Shown piece after piece: positions 48,893 through 59,496 of a DNA stretch of 64,000 nucleotides. The notes under the pieces are model-generated. The model worked only from the letters and a program-made list of their open reading frames with translations, searched no databases and had not been told where the DNA came from. This stretch comes from Micromussa lordhowensis (lineage: Eukaryota > Cnidaria > Anthozoa > Scleractinia > Lobophylliidae), in assembly GCA_964020085.1 (NCBI GenBank), contig OZ026601.1, forward strand, positions 32,374,348 to 32,438,347, read 5' to 3'. Numbering within the stretch: the first letter of the stretch is position 1; each line of letters starts with the position of its first letter. The translations under genes were made by a program, and so were the position numbers.

Positions 48893-49635
48893 TCACTTTG
48901 TTCCAAATTTCTGTACTAGAGCAAGAATAAGGTTTTGTGTGTTCATCTGAATTTGCATAACTTGCTTCATCTGCTCTTGCTGCAATTTGAATTGCTCTTT
49001 CTGCTGCTCAGCCTGGAGTTGCAGTTGTTGTCTTTGAAGTTCTAGCTCTTCTTTTCTGAGGTCTGTCTCCTTCGCTGTTTTCTCTGCTAAGTACTGGAAG
49101 GGATCAGAACTAGCTCTTCTTTTTCGTCCTCTTCTCTTTACAGTCTTCTTCTCTGTGTCACTTTCATGCCCAGAATCAGAGATGTCACCACTTGCCCCAG
49201 CCTTTGCCCAGGTGGTCATGGCCTTATCCCTGCAGGCAAGGGCCTCCTTCCTCTTCTTGTCATCCTTTTTGCTGTTTGCATTTTCTACACGAAGTGGTGT
49301 GGATTCCATGGCCTCAGCAATATCCTCAAGCATTACTTCATTTTCTGTTGGTGGATCAGGGTTAATACCACTTGCTCGTTCTTCCTTGTTCTTCTTGTTT
49401 CTATAGTCTTTTAACAGCTAGTGAAATTGTTCCCTGACACTGCGCTGATCCCGTAGCAGTTAAGTTTTTCAGTCACTTCTGTCCACTTTTGTCCAGCTTC
49501 TTTGCTTCCAACTTTGTACAGAAATGGCTCTGAGGAATACAGTTCACGAAGGAGCAGAGTGTTTTTTGCTTCAGTCCAGCGGAATGGGACACTATAATTG
49601 GCAAGAAAATTAAAATAGACAGATATTTCAAACAA
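48893..49635 (-). pseudogene. Harbinger Myb/trihelix-like partner protein, decayed
   Basis: The N-terminal part (49411-49635) has the tri-helix DNA-binding pattern RWTEAKNTLLLRELY ... GQKWTEVTEKLN. A one-base shift and a TAG near 49410 break the frame before KDYRNKKNKEER. The C-terminal part (48893-49333) has an acidic/serine patch, a basic KRRGRKRR signal and a long Gln/Glu coiled coil. In active elements this protein brings the transposase to DNA and into the nucleus. Confidence 0.75.
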
Positions 49636-50597
49636 TTAATATTTAGTATTAAAAAAAAATATTCCCTGCATGCCTTGGTCTAAAATTATAATCTAGAAAT
49701 GTTTCATTGCCTGTTGATCAAATTAAAACAATAGAACATAAACAAGCTGTACTCTGGCCCTTGCTCTTATTCATTAAATTATTTCATTTGCCAATCAAGT
49801 CTCAAGTTTAAAAAATACCCATTATATACTCAAAAAAGGAAAACACAATACACAGAATTTGTCCATTGTGCCTGATTTCGATTCACCCTAGCTCTCCATT
49901 AATTACCCTTTGCTAAAAGGCTTCAACTCAGTGCCGACTCCAGCACCCTTTTTAGACACAAATCCTGTGACTACTTCATGACCAAATGATCAGTCTAGTG
50001 CTTACTACAGCTCAGTACAACATACAAAGCTTATATACAAACGCCATTTTCAGAATTAAAAACCTACTTTGTCCGAATAGCTTGGCTACCAGAGCACTCA
50101 CTGAAAAGACAGAATATCAAAAACAAACATGATTTAGGAGAATCTTCAAACCATTTAAAAGCTTATTTCTTGCAAAATAACACGGACAGTCTATTTCGAT
50201 TTTGCAAAAGTACATATCTTGAATAAGGTTCAAAGTTCAACATTGAAGTCGTAAAAGAACTTTTTAACTGTTTTGACCTTTTGTCGACATCCTAAGATCA
50301 GCTGTGATCTCTATGTAAACAATATACAGAATTAAAAGAGCATGAGTAATCAACTCAGAGCCAGCAATACACCAAATTTGCGACTTTTACTTCACTAACA
50401 CTCAAATGTACTCGCCTAAAGACTGTCTGACATAAAAATACAGTTTCGAAATCAAAAGAGGTCAAAATTCATTAAAAAAATACTTACGTAGTCCTCACTA
50501 CGCGAATCAGCCTCACTACTCCCCGAGAAGCCACTAGGGACAGCACGTCTCCCAAGCTCCAAAAGTACTGGGAACTAGCTGTTTTTCCACTACAGTC

Positions 50598-50712
50598 ACT
50601 CCGGTTAGCCTGTTTACTTCACTTCGGTTAGCCTGTTTACTTCACTCCAGTTAGCCTGTTTACTTCACTCCGGTTAGCCTGTTTACTTCACTCCGGTTAG
50701 CCTGTTTACGGT
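50598..50712. repeat. 23-bp tandem repeat within the Harbinger element
   Basis: Five units with TTAGCCTGTTTACTTCACTC starting at 50605, 50628, 50651, 50674 and 50697. Non-coding. Confidence 0.9.
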
Positions 50713-50781
50713 TAGCTATCAGGTATGTAATGGTGACACTATATATACTTAGAAAATTACCTGATTTGGCAGCCAGTGCGC

Positions 50782-50850
50782 TGGTGGTCTAGTGGTTATC
50801 GGACATGCATGTCATGCGGTTGACTCGGGTTCGAATCCGCCTACCCAACT
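50782..50850 (+). tRNA. tRNA-like sequence (Asp-GTC-like), probably a repeat
   Basis: A-box-like TGGTCTAGTGG and B box GGTTCGAATCC at tRNA spacing. The loop ATGTCAT would carry anticodon GTC after U33. Stems are poor (anticodon stem and acceptor mostly mismatched), so it is likely a pseudogene or SINE head. Confidence 0.35.
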
Positions 50851-51878
50851 ATTGTGACTTTATGTTTTTCGTTCTTTTACTTTGTCCGAAAATAATCTAA
50901 GTGTGTGGGTGACGCGCTCTCTCTAGTGGCTTGTTACTCCCCGTAGCAAGCGACGCGACAACGCACTACGAAAACAAGTGCTAATGAGTGTGCGCAGTAA
51001 ACCTCGAACCAGGCCTCCGCCTCGTAGTCACGTCGTCCGTAGTCCGTAGTGAGCCTACCTTAAAGTCCTTAATGGCGTCATGGCGACACCGAAACGTCGA
51101 GCGATTAAACTTTCCTTTATTTTGCATGTCATTGCGTTAGCAAATCTCTTTTGAACAAAACAATAAAGAATGTGTGCGCTATGTCTTCTTCAGTTGGAAT
51201 TTATCTTTATTTCGTTACTCTTTCGTTACTAAAACTTTATTAAGACGAGATCCGATGAATCGAGCAATTTTCAGTTTTTAATGGCAAAACTCTAGTACCA
51301 GAATAACTTTAAGTATATTACAGTTCGTTTTGCATTTTATAAAAGCTTAAGGTATGGTGGTCAGTTGCCTGAACACCAAAAACAATTTCCCATCGGAACT
51401 CGAGAAAATAAGTTTCAAAGTTCAAATAAATTGTGCAAACACAGATCAAATTTCAGCATCAGTTTCATTTCATCGCTACTTCCAAGTGTTTCATATGAGC
51501 TTTAAAATATGTTTTCAACATTTGGTGTTGTTAAATTATTTATTTTGATAAGATATTTAAAACAGTCGCAAAGAAGAGATTAAACAATCTCAGAAGATAT
51601 ATTGAATAAAATACATGTAGGTACCAAGTTTGTCCGCTTGATACTCGAACTTGTGGTGGATTCCTTCTTTATTCGTTGCCGGTCTTGATACTCGGCAACC
51701 GAGAACTTTGTTTTAACAATCTAGATGCCCAGCAATTTGAAATTCTTACAGAATTTTTACGAAATATCTCAATTAATTCTTCTTAGAATAGTAGATCTTT
51801 GTTTAGAAATGTCAAGCCATTTCAAGTATTATTTTGGTTTTTTAGTTGAAGAATATTTCGAGATTGGGCATTTGAGTG

Positions 51879-51945
51879 ATATCGCCGACCCCGGGAATCA
51901 GAGCACAAGTAGTACTTGTGCTCTGATTCCCGGGGTCGGCGATAT
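51879..51945. repeat. 67-bp perfect loopless palindrome
   Basis: Two 33-base arms (starting ATATCGCCGACCCCGGGAAT) are exact complements around a single central G at 51912. It lies in a gene-free region (51072-52800). Short relics of the arm sequence recur near 52462 (GAGTCAGAGCACAA). Confidence 0.95.
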
Positions 51946-52639
51946 TCGTTAAGAAATGCCAAGCGATTCTAAGTAATGTTTTGGTTTCGAAGAGGACAAA
52001 TGCTGCCAGCCTCGGACTACTACAAAAATCGACTCACGGATACTGTTGTTCTAAACAACTAGATACCCGAAAATCCGAAATTGAATCTGAAGTTCGGAAA
52101 TTGTTTGGTATTTAATTCTACAAGAAGATCAAATCTTCTCTGCAGGTTCGAATGGAAATTTTCGTCACACCACGAATTATTCTAGTGTCGAGAAGAAAGC
52201 TGTAACAATTTGTGAATTGCAAAGCCAAAATACTGCCTAAAATCGATGGTGTTTCTGATAAAAGATCAGATACACTCGGGAGGCTCAACTGATATTATTT
52301 TGTGGAAATTGATCATCTCTGAATTTCAGACTATAGTATGCCGAAGGTTGCGGAGAATTCGTCCGCTACAAGACCAAAACATTATAAGAATCACTTGGTA
52401 TTTCTCAACAAATATCGAATACTCTCAGAGGGTTTGTGGATATTATCCTATGGGAATTAACACCGCGAGTCAGAGCACAAATAATTTCTAGAAGCGAAGA
52501 CATCTAGACTTTATAGTGTGCCCAAGCTGGAAAAAATGGTCAACTACAAATTAAAGTCGAAATAATACTCGAAATCGATATCTGCTATTCCAAGAAAAAT
52601 TAAATGAGACATTTCGTAGAAGTTTTTAATATAATTCCA

Positions 52640-52680
52640 TAAGAATTCACGCTGCCGGCTGCCGGCTGCCGGCTGCCGGG
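52640..52680. repeat. GCCGGCT microsatellite
   Basis: Four copies of the 7-bp unit GGCTGCC in tandem. The surrounding 51950-52800 holds no recognisable gene. Confidence 0.7.
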
Positions 52681-52810
52681 TATCTGGACACAACGAAGAT
52701 CTTTATTTGCATCAGCGAGATTTGAATTTCCTCGGCGCTAAAACTGGCGTTTCGTCCATGATAAAGCTATGTGCATCATCAAGTTATAAAACGTAAATAT
52801 CTTACAAATA

Positions 52811-52950
52811 TACCTGAGGCTGGGCATTATTTTGAACAACAAGTGCTCCTTCAAGATTGTCGTTCATGTCGAAACCCACATCCTGTGGCTGTGCTTTGTT
52901 TTGAATAAGCGGTGCTCCTTCAAGGTCGTCGTTCAGGTCGAAACCCACAA
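52811..52950 (-). pseudogene. Possible exon relic with internal duplication
   Basis: The minus strand reads two similar 24-residue segments, VGFDLNDDLEGAPLIQNKAQPQ and VGFDMNDNLEGALVVQNNAQPQ, ending at a plausible splice donor (CAG/GTATAT). Upstream in the same frame is a stop, while the likely continuation (FNRYNAEEPGEPSDQF) is in another frame. It may be a broken host exon. Not recognised. Confidence 0.3.
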
Positions 52951-53449
52951 TTGCGTAACGAATTCACCTCCTTCGGACGGAAACATTTGGTTAACGGAGA
53001 ACTGATCGCTCGGTTCACCTGGCTCTTCAGCGTTATATCGATTAAACTCATCACTAATAGATGAGCTTGCAGAAGGGAGGTATCCATGGCAACCCTGGAA
53101 GTGGACTCTGGAAGATATCAGTGAAAATAACATACCTTGCATAACCGAATACTTACTGAGATACCAGCATACCAAAAGGAAGGGAGGAAAGGGAGAAAGA
53201 ATCCGCAAAGATTCGCTATCACGAGCTGTACAAATGATCCGCAACGATCAGCTTACTGAATCGCACATGTAGTACAGGGAAACGCAGAAGCCCGGCAAAT
53301 CTCCTAAGGGCTTTCCCACAGGTCACGTACAGTCCAGGGAAAGATCGCTGGAGGCATTGGTTCGAGTTTAACTTTGCTTAAATAGTGTTTAATTTTGCCA
53401 CGTTTAAACTCATCACAAATAGATAAGCTTGGGAACTGGTGCCTAAAAG

Positions 53450-53800
53450 TAAGTAAGTATATGTATTTATATACCGCACATCTCACATACTAGTCTCATG
53501 GCGGTTTACAATTCCGCTCTATTGGGTGAGATCGGCAGAAGTCAGCTTGTAAAGGCGCCTCTGGCTGTCGCTATCAGTCTATATTTGATCTCACCCACCC
53601 ACCCAACCTATGCATGAAACTAGAGATGGACCACGAGAACTGCGTGCCCTACTCTTTTCGACAAGTGGGTAGGTTCTTTAACGTCCCCTGCTAACCATGT
53701 AACACTGAAGATATAGAAGACGGGCCCTACGGTTTATAGTCCTTATCCGAGAGGACCTAAACGTCTAACCATTTGTTGATATAATTACAAAGGCAGCACA

Positions 53801-53841
<41 letters not shown>

Positions 53842-53900
53842 TGAGGCTCGAACCCTCGACCTCCCGCACAACTGCCAAATGCCACATACTGAAGGGAGGT
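53450..53900. repeat. Interspersed repeat with tRNA-like B box
   Basis: GC-richer stretch with a GGTTCGAGCC-type B box on the minus strand (about 53845) and a copy-like flank (AGGGAGGTATTCATGGCAACTC near 53893, similar to 53070-53095). Likely SINE or LINE tail; no gene. Confidence 0.4.
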
Positions 53901-54114
53901 ATTCATGGCAACTCCGAAAGCGGGAACCACCCAAAGGAAACCTTTCTCCAGGTGCTTGGAGAATCGATGGACCCGAGAACAGGGTGACCAGGTATCTCCC
54001 ATCTCCAAGAAACACAAAGCACCGACAATCTGATAGCTATAGTGAATATGAACAGCACGCACCTGATGAGGCCGATGGCTAGATATTGCTGCAAGTCTCA
54101 GGAAAGCTGGGGCA

Positions 54115-54475
54115 CCATGCTACAGAAGCTGCAGGTAAGCGCTAAGAGGCACCGCGGAGTGTGTCGCTAATGACGCTAGCGGCGCGGCGGTCCTGATGTA
54201 GAACTGATAGGCATTGCTAGACCAGAGGCCCATAGCTTGTATTAGGCGATCTGAAACTCCATTGCGAGCAGTGACGGTGGCAGCCGCAATGCCGAAAGCT
54301 GTGGCTGGCGAAGTTTTCATCTATGATAGCCGAGGCCATGATCTGCCTGAACCAGTCCGTGAGACAAGTACGAGAAAGAGTCTGCCCATTCTGCAACAGG
54401 AACAGAGTAGACTGTTGCTGGCCGTTGCTGGCCAACGCCAATTTAGATGAAGCAGCCTTCCCTCTTACAGACACC
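54115..54475 (-). pseudogene. DIRS-type tyrosine recombinase C-terminal fragment
   Basis: The minus strand encodes FLLQNGQTLSRTCLTDWF, QIMASAIIDENFASHSFR and, after a one-base shift, ARNGVSDRLIQAMGLWSSNAYQFYIRT. The H-x-x-R box and the tyrosine segment are both present, but the frame is broken between them. It is the longer relative of the remnant found in every array unit and lies at the left edge of the right-hand array. Confidence 0.75.
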
Positions 54476-54504
54476 GTGTTGATCCCCCAAGGATAACTGC
54501 TAAG

Positions 54505-56155
54505 GTCGCGAAATACCCGTATTAAATTCCCACTCTTAATTACTCCTTTTCATATTTCTCGACTCTGTGTGTGCATCACATTGCTGTTAGTTGCAATCGC
54601 AAGAAAACAATTCCTACCTGCACCTAAATTAAAGCTCAAAAAATTAATTAAATCTTCCATTCACCCGATTAATGATGCATGATCTACGGTTCCTTAGAAA
54701 TGGCGAGGGTTTTCAAATTCTAAGAAAAAGTGTCAGGTGTTTTTTTTCTCGTTTATTAATGGTGGTATAAATGATTCGTTTCCCAACGCCCGACCGAGTT
54801 TTCTTTAGAGAAGAGTAAAAAGAAAATGTCTCAATTCATTACTACGATAATCAGTTGAGTAAGGCGCGACGAAACTTTGGTGTTTTCACGAGAGAGGTTT
54901 AATACGGTTACTGCTTACCGAGGTTTCGTAACTAAACCACAATTATTAGAGAAGCTGTTTACACAGAACTTATTACCTAAAGTAGGCAACATACAAAGGA
55001 CACGGTTTAGGTTTCTCGGAAAGCCCAATGTTACATACACAGAAACTGACGGAATACTCAAGTACTGAAGGAAACTCATTGTCCATTTGCAGGCTGTGAT
55101 GTCGAGCCAAACTCTCCTAAATTATAAAGCTCTGTAGATGAACAGCGGAAAGAGTTTTTATATCTCATAGAACCTTTTTCCTTCACAAAAAACCTGAAAC
55201 AGCACTGTGCAGAACCCGGGCTGCGTAGATGTTAAGCAGTACTTCTTCTTATTACGGGCCGCTTCAAATTCTAACATTTGCTTATCCTCTCCATAGACCT
55301 CAATTATATTTTTTTTTTCTCGTTCCTTGTGGCCAACGGGTATTCTTCTTACGTCTGCATATATGCTGCTGCTGAGCTGAGCTCTGACAGAAAAGTAACA
55401 CTTATGGCACTTGACGATGAAAGGAAAACGGCAGTCTGGGATTTCTTTGCCTAAACATTTTGCTTTTTTGGCCCATTGACTTGAAACCTACTTTTATTAG
55501 GAGGAATCTTTGTCTATTTTCATCTTCTTTACGCGCTGAATGCGCGTTTCTTGGAAACGAGGGTTCCCCCATAGCGCGTTTCTTGGAAAGACAAATCTGT
55601 CTTGTTTCCATATCATGTTCAGCAGCTGTGTATTTGTTTTCCCTTGTATTTGTTTTTGAGGTCTTTCAAATTCATTTTCCAACAGCTTCATTGATCTTTG
55701 CAGCTGCGAACTTGTTTTATCAAGTGATATGAGAAAGAACGAAGGATAAAGCTTCAGCCGCTTCGCTTCCAAAGTCAAACTTTGAATTTACTTCATGTAA
55801 GTAGTTGCGGAATGCTTACATTATGTGATGTCTTGCATGAAACAAAACAAAGCAACGCAAACAAACTCTCGACAGTGCGCAGCACAGACTGGAAATCATC
55901 TTTAACAATCGGTATTATTTACAGATTTTTAGAAAAGGCAAAGGGCTTCCCAATTCCAAGAAAAAACATGAGCCGAAAGGTGAAAAACACTCCTTAATTG
56001 AACTTCTGTTGTGCATATTCAACGATACAACGGTTGATTATGTCTACATGAAGCTCTACGGTTGACCACTCTCATTGATTAAAAACAATTACCCCTACAA
56101 TCTTAGAATATTCCGCCCCTCGCACATTTCTTGGAAAGACAGGAACAACAATAAA
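54505..56155. repeat. GIY-YIG array, partial unit (right cluster)
   Basis: Corresponds to the second half of the unit seen at 2230-3714 and 5710-7000, without a GIY-YIG gene. The plus-strand ORF at 55460-55732 recurs at 58802-59074, but in the left units it is truncated, and it has no domain match. Confidence 0.75.
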
Positions 56156-59100
56156 TGACGCAGAACCAATGTGAGAACCTTTTTCTGGAGTAGATAGCTG
56201 TGTGATTACTTTAATATGTGAACGGAGGCGTAAAATAAAATTTACATTCACGACACAAAATGAGGGAGTGAGTGTTAATAACAGTTCATTCACATCGATC
56301 TTGCCATAAAAATCCATGCAGCCACGATCTATTGAGCGTTAAATACAATATCATCTTCAGCAGTTTTTTGCTTATTCTAGACAAATTCATTACAATACTC
56401 ATGAACTATGACACTGCCTTAAGCTTTTCGGCCCATTTATGAAGCGGAAACTTCTCGCACATATAGTAGCTTATAATGCCAAGCGTGTTTTGCGACCGTT
56501 AATTGACCTTAATCAAATTTCCAAAGAAAATGTTAGAAATGCACGGCATAAATAGTCTTGATCAGACATGCATATGAGACATGACTTTGCGAATAGCGAT
56601 GACTGAGCTGGCAGGTCAGTTATGATCGAGTAAAAGCATACGTGATTAATATATGTTGAGCGAAGCGCTTTGCTGTTTACAATACATGGCTGATCAAACA
56701 ACAGGCCAATGTATCCACTCAGTAGAACCCGGCAAAATTCAACACAATTCAACCTCATGTCTAAAATGCACTTACAGCCTGACAGAAAACCTAAACTCGC
56801 CATTCATAAATTACTTAATGTAATGAACCAAGAACTCGTGGCTTAAAAGTAAAGCGTTATACACAGGGCGAAGATTAAGCTGTAAAGTAACTCACATTAC
56901 AGTTATGTTACGATCCTGCTTTTCTCAGGATTGTTGAGATCATGGCAGGACACTTCGTATTGCGTTATTTCTAATGTTCCAAGCATAGTTATACTCAGCT
57001 AAAAGCTCGTTTTCCATCCTATGAGCATCATACTTGGAGTTTCTTGGCTTCGAAATCTTAACGCGAACCCATAGTTCGTACCCTCTTTCTAAGGCGTCAT
57101 TTATGAGACCTTTTTATTGGATCCGTTTCTACATTATTCAATTATTCTGTCTCTTAATGACTCTCGCTTGCACCTGCATGTGCTTCCAACATAAACGACT
57201 CTGATGTTTTGTTCCCCTGGCCATCTAGCTGCCCATTAATAAATTCCACAGTGCTCAGCCTGATCAGGGAAAGCGTCTTTTATGCTTAAGCAGTAGAAAC
57301 CAACTTGATTTCGTCGTCGTTTAAGTTTAGAACCTACGGCGTCGGGGGGTACCATGGCCCTCTCCCAACCTGACCAATCTGCTGTTGGAAGGTGTCACTC
57401 TTTTCTCGCAGACGTGCAGCCATTATTCAGCGACTTGAGGGTTCAGGCCTGGTTATTTTATCACTGTGTGGCTTCCAAACGTTGCCTCTTGAACGTTGTT
57501 GTATGCAAAAAATTAGAGCATGCGTTACATTTTGGAGTTTTACCTGATGTCACACTTCAGGTTCTTACCCAATAAACCGAGCACCTTTTTTATCACATGA
57601 CCAAAACAATATAGTATACACATAACTAGCCAATCAAAATCGGCTACGTACGTTTCTTTGTGTGGTTTTCTAAGAAATCGCGCCACCGTAATTATGTGAT
57701 GGTGTAATAGGAGAATTTATAATTCAATCATTCTCTCGTATTTCGAGGTCTTTTGTGACTGCCTAGCTTGTAGTGATATCTACTTTTTAAGAGGCAGTCT
57801 CTGTAAGAGCGCGCCGGTCGATCTGCTTGAAAAATAGATTTCGCTTATTTCTTGTGTGTTGCAAGACATTCATGTACTCCATTGCGAGCAAGGATGGTGG
57901 CAGCCCCGATGCGAAAGCTGTGGCTGGCGAAGTTTCCAGCTATGATAGCCGAGGCCATAATCTGCCCGTAGAAGAGTAAAAAGAAAAACCAACTTTGAAC
58001 AAACAGTCAGGTTCAATCCCTGCAAAGTTATCTATATAGTATTTTATTATTTTAACACTCACATTTTAGCGCTTGTATTTTATCATTGACATTCTCACGC
58101 CTTAATTTGTACTTATATATGTATATTTCATTCGCTTTTTCTATAACTTGAAAATGATCTTAATAAAAAGAAGATGTCTCAATTTATTACTACGATAATC
58201 AGTCGAGTAAGGCGCGACGAAAGTTTGGTGTTTTCACCAGAGGGTTTACTACGGTTACTGCTTACCGAGGTTTCGTAACTAAACCACAATTATTAGAGAA
58301 GCTGTTTACACAGAACTAATTACCTAAAGTAGGCAACATACAAAGGACAGTTTGAGGTTTCTCGGAAAGCCCTGTGTTGCATGCACAGAAACTGACAGGA
58401 ACTCAAGTACTGAAGGAAATTCATTGTCCATTTGCAGGCTGTGATGTCGAGCCAAACTCTCCTAAATTATAAAGCTCTGTAGATGAACAGCGGAAAGAGT
58501 TTTTATATCTCATAGAACCTTTTTCCTTCACAAAAAACCTGAAACAGCACTGTGCGGAACCCGGGCTGCGTAGATGTTAAGCAGTACTTCTTCTTATTAC
58601 AGGCCGCTTTAAATTCTAACATTTGCTTATCCTCTCCATAGACCTCAATTATATTTTTTTCTCGTTCCTTGTGGCCAACGGGTATTCTTCTTACGTCTGT
58701 ATATATCCTGCTGCTGAGCTGAGCTCTGACAGAAAAGAAACACTTACGGCACTTGACGATGAAAGGGAAACGGCAGTCTGGGATTTCTTTGCCAAAAAAT
58801 TTTGCTTTTTTGGCCCATTGACTTGAAACCTACTTTTATTAGGAGGAATCTTTGTCTATTTTCATCTTCTTTACGCGCTGAATGCGCGTTTCTTGGAAAC
58901 GAGGGTTCCCCCATAGCGCGTTTCTTGGAAAGACAAATCTGTCTTGTTTCTATATCATGTTCAGCAGCTGTGTATTTGTTTTCCCTTGTATTTGTTTTTG
59001 AGGCCTTTCAAATTCATTTTCCAACAGCTTCATTGATCTTTGCAGCTGCGAACTTGTTTTATCAAGTGATATGAGAAAGAACGAAGGATAAAGCTTCAGC

Positions 59101-59496
59101 CGCTTCGCTTCCAAAGTCAAACTTTGAATTTACTTCATGTAAGTAGTTGCGGAATGCTTACATTATGTGATGTCTTGCATGAAACAAAACAAAGCAACGC
59201 AAACAAACTCTCGAGAGTGCGCAGCACAGACTGGAAATCATCTTTAACAATCGGTATTATTTACAGATTTTTAGAAAAGGCAAAGGGCTTCCCAATTCCA
59301 AGAAAAAACATGAGCCGAAAGGTGAAAAACACTCCTTAATTGAACTTCTGTTGTGCATATTCAACGATACAACGGTTGATTATGTCTACATGAAGCTCTA
59401 CGGTTGACCACTCTCATTGATTAAAAACAATTACCCCTACAATCTTAGAATATTCCGCCCCTCGCACATTTCTTGGAAAGACAGGAACAACAATAA
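56156..59496. repeat. GIY-YIG array unit (right cluster, 3.34 kb)
   Basis: A full unit; the next begins at 59497. It holds the damaged GIY-YIG copy e and the recombinase remnant at about 57890-57970. The two right-hand units are more like each other than like the left units, suggesting local duplication. Confidence 0.85.
56935..57420 (-). pseudogene. GIY-YIG gene copy e, decayed
   Basis: Aligns over its length with copy f (60290-60772), but has a stop where the GIY-strand tyrosine codon is followed by TTA (CCATTAATAAATTCC), a changed GSHK helix region (about 57110-57150) with an indel, and other substitutions. Non-functional. Confidence 0.75.

Larger units (their letters stand above)
46560..51068. 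mobile_element. PIF/Harbinger DNA transposon, 4.5 kb
   Basis: The terminal inverted repeats begin GGAACTTTAAGATA (left) and, inverted, GGACTTTAAGGTAG (right), continuing for about 45 bp with ACTACGGACTAC words. TTA flanks both sides (46557-46559 and 51069-51071), the 3-bp TWA duplication expected for Harbinger. It carries the usual two genes in convergent orientation, a DDE nuclease (+) and a Myb-like protein (-), both now damaged. It also holds a 23-bp tandem repeat and a tRNA-like sequence near its right end. Confidence 0.85.

Noticed and set aside
55460..55732. Plus-strand hydrophobic ORF of 90 aa, repeated at 58802
   Set aside because: It is broken or truncated in other units (2849, 6385, 62200) and has no domain; repeat DNA rather than a gene.
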